Assembly: GCF_014529935.1 (NCBI RefSeq)
Contig: NZ_JACVFC010000001.1
Span: forward strand, 3,841,160 to 3,905,159
Origin: Chitinophaga qingshengii
GTDB taxonomy: Bacteria > Bacteroidota > Bacteroidia > Chitinophagales > Chitinophagaceae
Direction: 5' to 3'
DNA: 64,000 nucleotides
The notes under the pieces are model-generated. The model had not been told where the DNA came from. It saw only the letters and a list, made by a program, of their open reading frames with translations, and searched no databases. Every line of letters starts with the position of its first letter. Within the stretch, counting starts at the first letter, position 1. Shown here piece by piece: positions 32,921 to 40,633 of the stretch. The translations under genes and the position numbers were made by a program.

Positions 32921-34669
32921 ATGAGAAAACTAAACATCATACAATATCTGGCAGCGGCTGTCCTGGTGTTTGCTGCTACCGCGTGTAAGAAGGACTTTCT
33001 GGAAAAGAAGCCCCTGACAGAATATCTGGAGTCAGAAGTATGGCAGGACAAGGGCCTGGTACAGGCTTTTGTAAACGATCTGTATGTGCAGATGCGCTCC
33101 GGTTACGGAGAAGTAATGCTAGCCTCTATGACAGACGAAAGCCGGTTCATTCATGATTATAACACTTCCCGGGTAGTACAGGGCAATGTGTCTCCGGATG
33201 ATATCGGTGCACTGAATGATTTCAGCCGCTGGGATGGTCATTACAAGGAGATCCGCAATTGTAATATGTTCTTCGAGAAAATTGATCAGGTACCCATGGA
33301 TGATGCCTTGCGCAACAGGATGAAGGGTGAAGTACATTTCATGCGGGCCTGGTACTATCACATGCTGGTGAAATATTATGGTGGCGTACCGCTGATTACC
33401 AAAACCTTCAATATAAAGGGAGATGAACAAGCGATCCTCAATGTGAAACGTGATACCTACGAAGCCTGTGTGAAATTTATCACTGACGAGTGCGACAGTG
33501 CCGCTAAGCTGCTGCCAGTAATAAATGAAGACCCGGCAAACAAAAACAGGGTCACCAAAGGAGGCGCCCTGGCACTGAAATCCAGAATATTACTGTATGC
33601 TGCCAGCGATTACTTCAATATCAACGTAAAAAGCGCGTTGATGGGGTATACCACCGGCAACCAGACAGACCGCTTGCGGGCAGCCAAAAATGCGGCCAAA
33701 GCAGTGATGGATATGGGCATTTATGAACTGTATCAACCTTCAGATTCTGCGGCAGACAACTATAGCCGCGTTTTCCTGGACAAGGACCATAAGGAGTTGA
33801 TTTTCGTAAAACAATACGACAAGGCTTTATTGGGCACTTCCCATGATTTGTATAACGGGCCGAATGGTTATCACAATTGGGGAGGTAATGTGCCACTGGA
33901 AAACTTCGTTACCGGTTACCAGATGAAAGATGGTACTGCCTTCTCCTGGACGAATACTGCGCAGGCGGCTGCACCTTATGTGGGCCGCGATCCGAGGTTC
34001 TATGCTACTATTCTGTATGATGGCGCCAAATGGAAACCCCGTCCTAAAGATGGGGCGGAAGTAGATCCTATTGGGGTGATACAAACCGGCAAATATGAAC
34101 CTAAAAATGGGGGCAAAGACAGTGTTTGGGGATTGGATACCCGTAACAGTACGATCGAAAACTGGAATGGTACCTTCTCCGGTTATTACCTGCGTAAATT
34201 CATGGATAAAAACCTGGATGCACAATTCTTCCGTGGTAGCCAGAACTGGATATTCTTCCGTTATGCGGAAATATTGCTGAACTATGCAGAAGCCAGCATC
34301 TGGTTAGGAGAAGAGGCCGATGCCCTGCCGATACTTAACAAAGTACGTACCCGCGCCGGCATGCCGGCTACCAGTGCTACCGGCGATGCGCTCAAGGCGG
34401 TGCTGAAATATGAAAGAAGGTATGAACTGGCTTTTGAAGAACATCGTTTCTTCGATGCCCGCCGCTGGGTAGTGGATGCGATGACCTATTTTAACGGCAG
34501 CGCGCAGGGTATCGAGGTGCTGGGCTCACAAATCGCCAACCATCCGTTTATATACCGGCCGGTGGATATACAGTCCCGTACTTTCAAGGTGAAGGATTAC
34601 CTGGTACCTATTCCTGCTGCAGAAATCAGGAAAAATGGTAACCTGGAACAACAGGTGCCGTATAAGTAA
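32921..34669 (+). CDS. susD: SusD/RagB-family surface glycan-binding lipoprotein
   Basis: 582-aa SusD-like lipoprotein (MRKLNIIQYLAAAVLVFAATAC) that lids the SusC barrel and binds substrate. ATG at 32921 is chosen over an in-frame upstream ATG (32897) that overlaps susC, because it gives a proper lipoprotein signal. Typical SusD regions are visible: an N-terminal SusD-like part (FLEKKPLTEY), the TPR-like helices around ARMKGEVHFMRAWYYHMLV, and the C-terminal YERRYELAFEEHRFFDARRW. It ends at a bidirectional terminator inside a palindromic repeat. Confidence 0.95.
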   Translation: MRKLNIIQYLAAAVLVFAATACKKDFLEKKPLTEYLESEVWQDKGLVQAFVNDLYVQMRSGYGEVMLASMTDESRFIHDYNTSRVVQGNVSPDDIGALNDFSRWDGHYKEIRNCNMFFEKIDQVPMDDALRNRMKGEVHFMRAWYYHMLVKYYGGVPLITKTFNIKGDEQAILNVKRDTYEACVKFITDECDSAAKLLPVINEDPANKNRVTKGGALALKSRILLYAASDYFNINVKSALMGYTTGNQTDRLRAAKNAAKAVMDMGIYELYQPSDSAADNYSRVFLDKDHKELIFVKQYDKALLGTSHDLYNGPNGYHNWGGNVPLENFVTGYQMKDGTAFSWTNTAQAAAPYVGRDPRFYATILYDGAKWKPRPKDGAEVDPIGVIQTGKYEPKNGGKDSVWGLDTRNSTIENWNGTFSGYYLRKFMDKNLDAQFFRGSQNWIFFRYAEILLNYAEASIWLGEEADALPILNKVRTRAGMPATSATGDALKAVLKYERRYELAFEEHRFFDARRWVVDAMTYFNGSAQGIEVLGSQIANHPFIYRPVDIQSRTFKVKDYLVPIPAAEIRKNGNLEQQVPYK

Positions 34670-34762
34670 TTTAGTTATTTTGATATTTAGTCATTAAAAA
34701 AAGCAGCGAAGATCAATAGTCTTCGCTGCTTTTTTAATATCAAAATTGTAAAATAACCAAAT
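34670..34762. repeat. Dispersed palindrome containing a bidirectional terminator
   Basis: Outer arms ATTTAGTTATTTT (34670-34682) and AAAATAACCAAAT (34750-34762) differ at one position when paired. The inner hairpin is a 16-bp stem (34697-34712 with 34720-34735) built on GCAGCGAAGA. The core and the outer AT-rich arms resemble the 46-bp palindrome at 16441 and the element at 37072. It sits between convergent genes and ends both transcripts. Confidence 0.75.
34697..34735. terminator. Bidirectional rho-independent terminator after susD
   Basis: Strong GC-centred stem (GCAGCGAAGA / TCTTCGCTGC) flanked by A and T tracts on both sides with a seven-base loop, between susD (+) and the second Gfo/Idh gene (-). 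Confidence 0.88.
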
Positions 34763-34769
34763 GTCAAAA

Positions 34770-36221
34770 CTAAACGCCGAGTGACCAGCCGTCACGATAG
34801 GTGCGTTTCACAAATTGGTTGGCTTCGTCGAAGTTGGTAATCTTCATGTTGGCGCCATCCCAGAGCAGTTTGATGTAGCGGCCGGGATAGTCGTAGCCTT
34901 TACCGGATGCTTTTGGCTTGCGGATGTCGAAACTACGGATAGCCAGGTTAGCCATCAGAATGGTTTCGGTCAATGGTCCGGCAATATCGAACGGAGAGCT
35001 GATTGTTTTGTTCAGCTTGCTGTCGTAACCAGCAATAGCGGCGTTTACCCATTGTACGTAGTGTCCTTCCGGTACACGGGCAATGGTTTGCGGCACTTTT
35101 ACTTTTTCCATGCGGGAAGTGGGCAGGAGTTTAGGGTCCTTGCCATAAGTACCGCACATCATTTTACCTTTAGTACCGATGAAGATGGCGCCGTTGCCAC
35201 CATCACCCATTACTTCGTTGGGGCCCAGTTCTTCCGGACGTTCCGGTTGAATACCGCCGTCCATCCAGTGCAGGGTTACTTCCTTGCCGTTTTTGCCGGG
35301 GAATTTCATGATCACATGGGAAGAAGGAGGACAGCTTTCGGGGAAGTAGCCACGGGTGAATTCACCTACGTACACGCTGCCTACGCTACATTCTACGGAA
35401 GTAGGGTAGCCCAGACCAAGCACACGGAAAGGCGGTTCAATAATATGACAGCCCATATCGCCGATAGCGCCGGTGCCGTAATCCCACCAGCCGCGCCAGT
35501 TGAAAGGTACGAGGTTGTCTACATAATCTTTTTTAGGCGCAGTACCCAGCCACAGGTCCCAGTTCAGTTCTTTGGGAACTTCTGTTTTACCGGTAGGCCA
35601 GGGAATACCCTGTGGCCATACAGGACGGTCTGTCCAGCAGTATACCGTATGTACATCACCGATAATGCCGGCATTATACCATTCCATCAGCTGACGTACA
35701 CCGTCACCGGAAGCGCCCTGGTTCCCCATCTGGCTAACCACCTTGTGTCTTTTGGCGCCCTGGGTGAGCATACGCGCTTCATAGATATCGTGTGTCAGCG
35801 GTTTCTGCACATATACGTGTTTGTTCAGCTGCATAGCGCCCATAGCGGCTACTGCGTGCTGGTGGTCCGGAGTGGACACAGAAACAGCGTCGAAATTTTT
35901 ATGCTCTTTTTCAAACATCTCCCGGAAGTCGGTATAAAACTTGGCTTTCGGGAATCGTTTAACGGCATCGGCTGCACGACGGGTGTCTACGTCGCAAAGG
36001 AAAGCAATATCGGCGGGGCCTTCTGCAAATCCGGTAAGATCGCTGAACCCTTTACCGCCAACACCAACACCTGCTACGCGCAGACGGTCGCTTGGCGCTG
36101 TATAACCTCTACCCAATACATGACGTGGAACGATCATGAACCCTGCCGCGGCGAGTGCGCCGTTTCTCAGGAATGATCTGCGGGATACCTGGTTGTCCCC
36201 GCTCTTTTTTTCTGGAACCAT
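34770..36221 (-). CDS. Tat-exported Gfo/Idh/MocA family oxidoreductase (second copy)
   Basis: 483-aa dehydrogenase-like protein. The twin-arginine signal V-S-R14-R15-S-F-L-R and hydrophobic core extend to ~37. Rossmann segment LRVAGVGVGGKGFSDL at ~47-62, the conserved EKP-like segment here YVQKPLTHD (residues ~133-141), and histidine-containing GDMGCHIIEPPF. It differs from the copy at 24308 in length and C-terminal region, so the two probably act on different substrates or positions. The upstream neighbours (same strand) are the subunit-3 and GMC genes. Confidence 0.9.
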   Translation of the reverse strand: MVPEKKSGDNQVSRRSFLRNGALAAAGFMIVPRHVLGRGYTAPSDRLRVAGVGVGGKGFSDLTGFAEGPADIAFLCDVDTRRAADAVKRFPKAKFYTDFREMFEKEHKNFDAVSVSTPDHQHAVAAMGAMQLNKHVYVQKPLTHDIYEARMLTQGAKRHKVVSQMGNQGASGDGVRQLMEWYNAGIIGDVHTVYCWTDRPVWPQGIPWPTGKTEVPKELNWDLWLGTAPKKDYVDNLVPFNWRGWWDYGTGAIGDMGCHIIEPPFRVLGLGYPTSVECSVGSVYVGEFTRGYFPESCPPSSHVIMKFPGKNGKEVTLHWMDGGIQPERPEELGPNEVMGDGGNGAIFIGTKGKMMCGTYGKDPKLLPTSRMEKVKVPQTIARVPEGHYVQWVNAAIAGYDSKLNKTISSPFDIAGPLTETILMANLAIRSFDIRKPKASGKGYDYPGRYIKLLWDGANMKITNFDEANQFVKRTYRDGWSLGV

Positions 36222-36363
36222 GAGTGATATTCGTTTTTAGGTACTTATTAAATCGCTGATAATGATGAACCGCGGATTGTTAAGGCGAAGATAAAAGCCT
36301 AATCCTGTTTTTCTATGTCCGTTTATCAATTGACGCTCCGGATCCATCATTTATAACGTTTAT

Positions 36364-37050
36364 TTAATCCCAGGTCATGATCTTACCTCTGTCTTCAATT
36401 TTGAGGCAGGTGGCCAGGGTTTTTTCGTCGTACGCATAACCATATTGTTTCAATACATCTGCCGGTACGCCATCCCACTCATTAGGCGTATTACCTACGT
36501 AACCCAGGTCCTTGATACCAATTTTGCTGGTGAAGAAACCAGTGGCGGTCAGGTTACGCATGCGGTTGAAGAAGGCTACACCCTGACTGTTTTCCGGCGC
36601 CGCCTTTTCAGGATAAGCGATCAGATCAACAATGGCAATACGTTGCTCCGGTGTACACTCCGCAAAGGATTTGTTGTAGCGTTTGGCACATTGTACGTCC
36701 AGCCAGCGCAGGCCGCCACGCATGGGCAACTTGTGCTCAGGAATATCTTTTACGATGAACTCAATGAACTCCGGCACTTTCGCATCGGAAGCGCTGCCGG
36801 AATGTTCATCGGCCGGAATAATGATGTCAGCCAGAATAGTGATGGTTTTCATTTCTTCCGGTGTGAAGAACTTTTCTTCCATCAGGCCTTTATCGCGCAG
36901 GGCTTCGTCCGGCGTACGACCGTAGCCGGCTGCATTACCTGCCTTTTTCTCTCCGTCAGTCTTTTTGTCTTCACAACCAGTGGCGGCGATGATAGTGCCT
37001 ACAGATAAAGTTCCCAGCGCAAGGGCTTTAAGGGATTCTCTTCTATCCAT
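36364..37050 (-). CDS. Gluconate 2-dehydrogenase subunit 3-like Tat lipoprotein
   Basis: 228-aa small subunit of the GMC-type periplasmic sugar dehydrogenases. The signal combines a twin-arginine (M-D-R-R-E-S-L-K) with a lipobox: the cysteine is C26 in IIAATGCEDKK. The mature domain has the family segments LADIIIPADEHSGSASDAKVPEF and a C-terminal WDGVPADVLKQYGY. In known complexes this subunit escorts the flavoprotein through the Tat pore, which fits the GMC gene next door having no signal of its own. It lies 91 bp after that gene on the same strand. Confidence 0.88.
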   Translation of the reverse strand: MDRRESLKALALGTLSVGTIIAATGCEDKKTDGEKKAGNAAGYGRTPDEALRDKGLMEEKFFTPEEMKTITILADIIIPADEHSGSASDAKVPEFIEFIVKDIPEHKLPMRGGLRWLDVQCAKRYNKSFAECTPEQRIAIVDLIAYPEKAAPENSQGVAFFNRMRNLTATGFFTSKIGIKDLGYVGNTPNEWDGVPADVLKQYGYAYDEKTLATCLKIEDRGKIMTWD

Positions 37051-37071
37051 TTTTTATTTTTTTATTTTTTC

Positions 37072-37123
37072 ATTTGGTTATTCCTCCGGTTCATTCTTCG
37101 CTTCGATCATTCAATAACCAAAT
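37072..37123. repeat. Dispersed palindrome between the GMC and subunit-3 genes
   Basis: Perfect 11-bp inverted repeat ATTTGGTTATT (37072-37082) and AATAACCAAAT (37113-37123) around TCTTCGCTTCGA. The right side continues AACTAAATGTCAAAA, close to the AAATGTCAAAA that follows the palindrome at 34670. It therefore belongs to the same dispersed class. Confidence 0.65.
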
Positions 37124-37141
37124 AACTAAATGTCAAAATGA

Positions 37142-38881
37142 TTAAATGTTTTGTTTCTTCAGCTGATCTACGATATAGTCAGAAGCGCGCCATGCAAGGG
37201 CCAGAATGGTCCAGGTCGGATTTTTATCTGCCTGCGATACAAATGCGCCGCCATCTACCACGAACAGGTTTTTTACTTCGTGTGCCTGGTTGAACTTATT
37301 CAGTACGGAAGTAGCAGGGTTATCACCCATGCGCGTGGTGCCCACTTCGTGGATAATACGGCCAGGGTTTTCCAGGCCATATTTGGTGTCTTCTCCGGGT
37401 TTGGTGCCGGAAGCAACGCCACCCAGCTCATGGATCAGCTGTTCAAACGTATCCTGCATGTGTTTGGCCTGTTTCACTTCATGATCGCTCCAGGTGTAGT
37501 GGAAACGTAGTACGGGAATACCCCATTTGTCCACCACGTTAGGATCTATTTCGCAGTAGTTATCTTCCCGTGCAATACATTCACCTCTGCCGGCAAAGCC
37601 GATATGTGCGCCGAAGTAACGGCGGTAGTCGTCTTTCAGGGAAGCGCCGTAACCGCCGGCTGCTTTGGGTTTGCCGTCACGGCCGGGATATTTGCCATTC
37701 ATTTTTTCCATACCGAAACCGTAGCCGTAGGAAGGCATATGCATGCCGCCGCCCATTTCAATATGGTAACCGCGGGCGAAATCCAGTTTTTTATTGTCAC
37801 CCCACCACGGAATGTACAGGTGCATGCCGCCTACGCCGTCTTCGTTATAACGTTTGCGGTCCATCAGGGCGGGAATAAAGCCACTGCGGGATGCGCCGGT
37901 AGAGTCGTGGAGGTATTTGCCTACTACGCCGCTGGAGTTGGCCAGGCCGTTCGGATGTTTGGCGGATTTGGAATTGAGCAGTAACCGGGCTGATTCGCAG
38001 GCGCTGGCTGCCAGTACTACCACACGGGCGTTGACAGAATATTCCTGCATGTCTGCCTTGTCGATATAGGCTACACCGGTAGCTTTGCCGCTGTCGTCGG
38101 TGAGCACTTCCCGTACCATGGCGTTGGTGTAGAGGTCTACGTGACCACTTTTCATAGCGGGTTTCACCAGTACGGAAGAAGACGAGAAATCGCCATATAC
38201 CGTACAGCCGCGGCTACACTGGCTGCAATAGAAACAGGGGCTGCGGTCTTTGTTGACCGAGCGGGTCAGAATAGACAAACGGGCGGGGATAACGGGCAAG
38301 CCCATTTTTTCTCCGGCACGTTTCACCATCAGCTCGTGCATCCTGGGTTTGGGAGGAGGGAGGAAGAAGCCATCGGGTTCGTTGGGCAGGTTCTCTTTGG
38401 AACCGAATACGCCAATCAATTTATCTACCTTGTCGTAATAAGGGGCTACGTCCTGGTAGCTGATAGGCCAGTCGTCACCGAGGCCATCATAAGTTTTATG
38501 TTTGAAATCGCGTTCGCCAAAACGGAGGGAAATACGGCCCCAGTGGTTGGTACGTCCTCCCAGCATGCGGGAGCGGAACCAGTCAAATTCAGTTCCGTTT
38601 TTTCTCGTATATGGTTCGCCGTCGATCTCCCATCCGCCATAGGCGGCGTCGAAGTCACCGAAAGGGCGGGTAGTGCTGGCGCCTCTTCTGGGAGATTCGT
38701 AGGGCCATTTCAGTTGAGTCGCCTGCTCCGGGTCTGCCGGATCGTATTTGGGCCCCGCTTCCAGGAGCGCTACTTTGAGACCGGCTTCCGACAATATTTT
38801 GGCTGTCATACCGCCACCGGCGCCTGAGCCAACAATACAAACATCATAAAGCTTAGCCTGTTTTTTAATTTCAAAAGCCAT
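37142..38881 (-). CDS. GMC-family sugar oxidoreductase with a four-cysteine cluster motif
   Basis: 579-aa FAD-dependent GMC oxidoreductase, probably the catalytic subunit of a membrane-linked sugar or glycoside dehydrogenase. The N-terminal dinucleotide site is DVCIVGSGAGGGMTAKIL (13-30); GGRTNHWGRI follows at ~109-118; the C-terminal active-site region includes HEVGTTRMGDNP and NPTWTILALAWR. A C216xxC219xxC222xxxC226 motif resembles ferredoxin cluster ligands. No signal peptide is present, so export probably depends on the Tat-borne small subunit encoded next. Confidence 0.9.
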   Translation of the reverse strand: MAFEIKKQAKLYDVCIVGSGAGGGMTAKILSEAGLKVALLEAGPKYDPADPEQATQLKWPYESPRRGASTTRPFGDFDAAYGGWEIDGEPYTRKNGTEFDWFRSRMLGGRTNHWGRISLRFGERDFKHKTYDGLGDDWPISYQDVAPYYDKVDKLIGVFGSKENLPNEPDGFFLPPPKPRMHELMVKRAGEKMGLPVIPARLSILTRSVNKDRSPCFYCSQCSRGCTVYGDFSSSSVLVKPAMKSGHVDLYTNAMVREVLTDDSGKATGVAYIDKADMQEYSVNARVVVLAASACESARLLLNSKSAKHPNGLANSSGVVGKYLHDSTGASRSGFIPALMDRKRYNEDGVGGMHLYIPWWGDNKKLDFARGYHIEMGGGMHMPSYGYGFGMEKMNGKYPGRDGKPKAAGGYGASLKDDYRRYFGAHIGFAGRGECIAREDNYCEIDPNVVDKWGIPVLRFHYTWSDHEVKQAKHMQDTFEQLIHELGGVASGTKPGEDTKYGLENPGRIIHEVGTTRMGDNPATSVLNKFNQAHEVKNLFVVDGGAFVSQADKNPTWTILALAWRASDYIVDQLKKQNI

Positions 38882-38965
38882 TTGCGTGGAAATTTTTTAG
38901 ACTTTATTTAAAGAACACCGGTTTTAAATCTATAAATTAAATGTGTAAAAAGCACGGTTTTTTTT

Positions 38966-40435
38966 ATGAGTGAACAGTCTCCTTACATCATCGGCGTAGA
39001 TATTGGTACCAGTAGTGCTAAAACGATTGGGCTTGGGCTTCAAAATGAGGAGGTAATAGGGGTGTTTCAACAGGCTTATACCACCCATTACCCACAGCCG
39101 GGATATGCTGAGCAAGATCCGCTGCTGTTGCTGGATGCGGTCAAAAAAGGTATCCGGGAAGTGGCGGCGGCGGCAGGATACCCGCCGGCAGCCATCTCGT
39201 TTAGCAGCGCCATGCACAGTATCATGGCCATTGACAGCGAAGGGAACGCACTTACGCCGCTGTTGCTCTGGGCCGATAACCGCAGCGAACCGCAGGCCCT
39301 TGCGCTGCGGGATACCGAAGCGGGGAAACGGTTGTACCGTCAAACGGGTACGCCTGTACATGCCATGTCGCCCCTGTGTAAACTGCGCTGGATACGGGAA
39401 GAGCAACCGGCGCTTTTTGCCCGTGCGGCTATCTTCCCGGGTATGAAGGAGTATATCATATATCATTTTTTTGGGAGATATATAAGCGACCACTCGATAG
39501 CTTCTGCCACGGGATTGTTTGATATTGCTGCGCTGCAGTGGCATCCCGAAGCGCTGGAATATGCCGGTATTACCGCTGCGCAGCTACCGGAACCGGTACC
39601 GGTTACCTGCCGGCTGCCGGAATTACTCCCCGCCGTAGCGGCGGAACTGGGTATTCCGGCTGCTACACCTTTTATCATCGGGGGAAGTGATGGCTGCCTG
39701 GCCCAGCTGGGGAGTCATGCGCTGGATGCAGGACACGCCACGATCACCATCGGCACCAGCGGGGCGGTAAGGATGGCCGGCTCCAGGCCGGAGACAGACG
39801 CCTATGGCCGCCTGTTTACCTACCTGCTCACAGACGAGGTGTATATCACCGGAGGGGCTACCAACAATGGCGGCACCCTGTTGCCCTGGCTGGTGCGCGA
39901 TTTCCTGCGGATGCCACTAACGGCCTTGCAGCCGCTGGTGGAGGAAGCGCTGCAAACAGATACCGGCCGGTTGTTATGCCTGCCATACCTGCTGGGAGAA
40001 CGGGCGCCTATCTGGAACAGCCATGCCACAGCTGCTTTTGTTGGCATACAGCCGGTGCATACCGCGGCGCATTTTATGCGGGCTATGCTGGAAGGGATTT
40101 GTTTTACGCTGCTAAGCATTCGCCGGGCGCTGTCGGAAACAACGGGTCCGGTGCGGCGTATATCTGTCAGCGGTGGCTTTACGGCCACTCCCGGCTGGAT
40201 ACAGCTACTGGCCGATATCTTCGGGGAAGAGATGATATTGAACCAGCAGAATGATGCTTCTGCATTGGGGGCTATTATGCTGGCAGCCAATGTGTTAGGG
40301 CTGCCCGTAGGGAACGGGCAAAAGCCGGTTACGACGGTTTTTTATCCTGATAAAGGAAAATATGCGCACTATCAGCAGCAATATAATCGTTACCTGCGGC
40401 TGTATGATGCGCTGAAGACGGTGGGGGAGCAATAA
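38966..40435 (+). CDS. FGGY-family sugar kinase, gluconokinase/xylulokinase-like
   Basis: 489-aa carbohydrate kinase of the FGGY family. It has N-terminal phosphate-1 motif YIIGVDIGTSSAKT, middle GGSDGCLAQLGSHALD and TITIGTSGAVRM, and C-terminal SVSGGFTATPGWIQLLADIFG and QQNDASALGAIMLA. It would phosphorylate gluconate, xylulose or a related product. Its position, divergent from the GMC/Tat cluster with an 84-bp gap, suggests it handles an acid or keto-sugar formed there. The exact substrate is inference. Confidence 0.85.
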   Translation: MSEQSPYIIGVDIGTSSAKTIGLGLQNEEVIGVFQQAYTTHYPQPGYAEQDPLLLLDAVKKGIREVAAAAGYPPAAISFSSAMHSIMAIDSEGNALTPLLLWADNRSEPQALALRDTEAGKRLYRQTGTPVHAMSPLCKLRWIREEQPALFARAAIFPGMKEYIIYHFFGRYISDHSIASATGLFDIAALQWHPEALEYAGITAAQLPEPVPVTCRLPELLPAVAAELGIPAATPFIIGGSDGCLAQLGSHALDAGHATITIGTSGAVRMAGSRPETDAYGRLFTYLLTDEVYITGGATNNGGTLLPWLVRDFLRMPLTALQPLVEEALQTDTGRLLCLPYLLGERAPIWNSHATAAFVGIQPVHTAAHFMRAMLEGICFTLLSIRRALSETTGPVRRISVSGGFTATPGWIQLLADIFGEEMILNQQNDASALGAIMLAANVLGLPVGNGQKPVTTVFYPDKGKYAHYQQQYNRYLRLYDALKTVGEQ

Positions 40436-40581
40436 AAGCGCCATGGTCGCCTATTAAAGAATGCGATAGTGACCACGGCGAGGAGAGGGAAGACCGTTTC
40501 TTGTACCCAGAGCTCCTGGTTTTTATGGGATTGGCCACCCGCCTGTCACGCGGCGGAAGCGTAAGCCCTTATTTCAAAAAC

Positions 40582-40610
40582 AAAAAAGGGCCGACCGCTA
40601 CGGTCAGCCC
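40582..40610 (-). terminator. Rho-independent terminator of mutL
   Basis: Stem GGGC-c-GACCG / CGGTC-a-GCCC with one mismatch and a three-base loop. The A-run at 40582-40587 is a T-tract on the minus strand, 24 bases past the mutL stop. Confidence 0.75.
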
Positions 40611-40633
40611 AGGTATTTTCATTGAAAATTATC

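Noticed and set aside
34815..36176. 453-codon open frame on the plus strand
   Set aside because: Entirely antisense to the second Gfo/Idh gene and without recognisable motifs; a shadow.
40538..40556. tRNA-Asp-like anticodon arm (loop CTGTCAC with anticodon GTC)
   Set aside because: Only a 4-bp stem and loop match. The D arm, T arm (no GGTTCGA-type sequence) and acceptor are missing, and the bases also form a better alternative hairpin (CCGCC/GGCGG). Probably chance.
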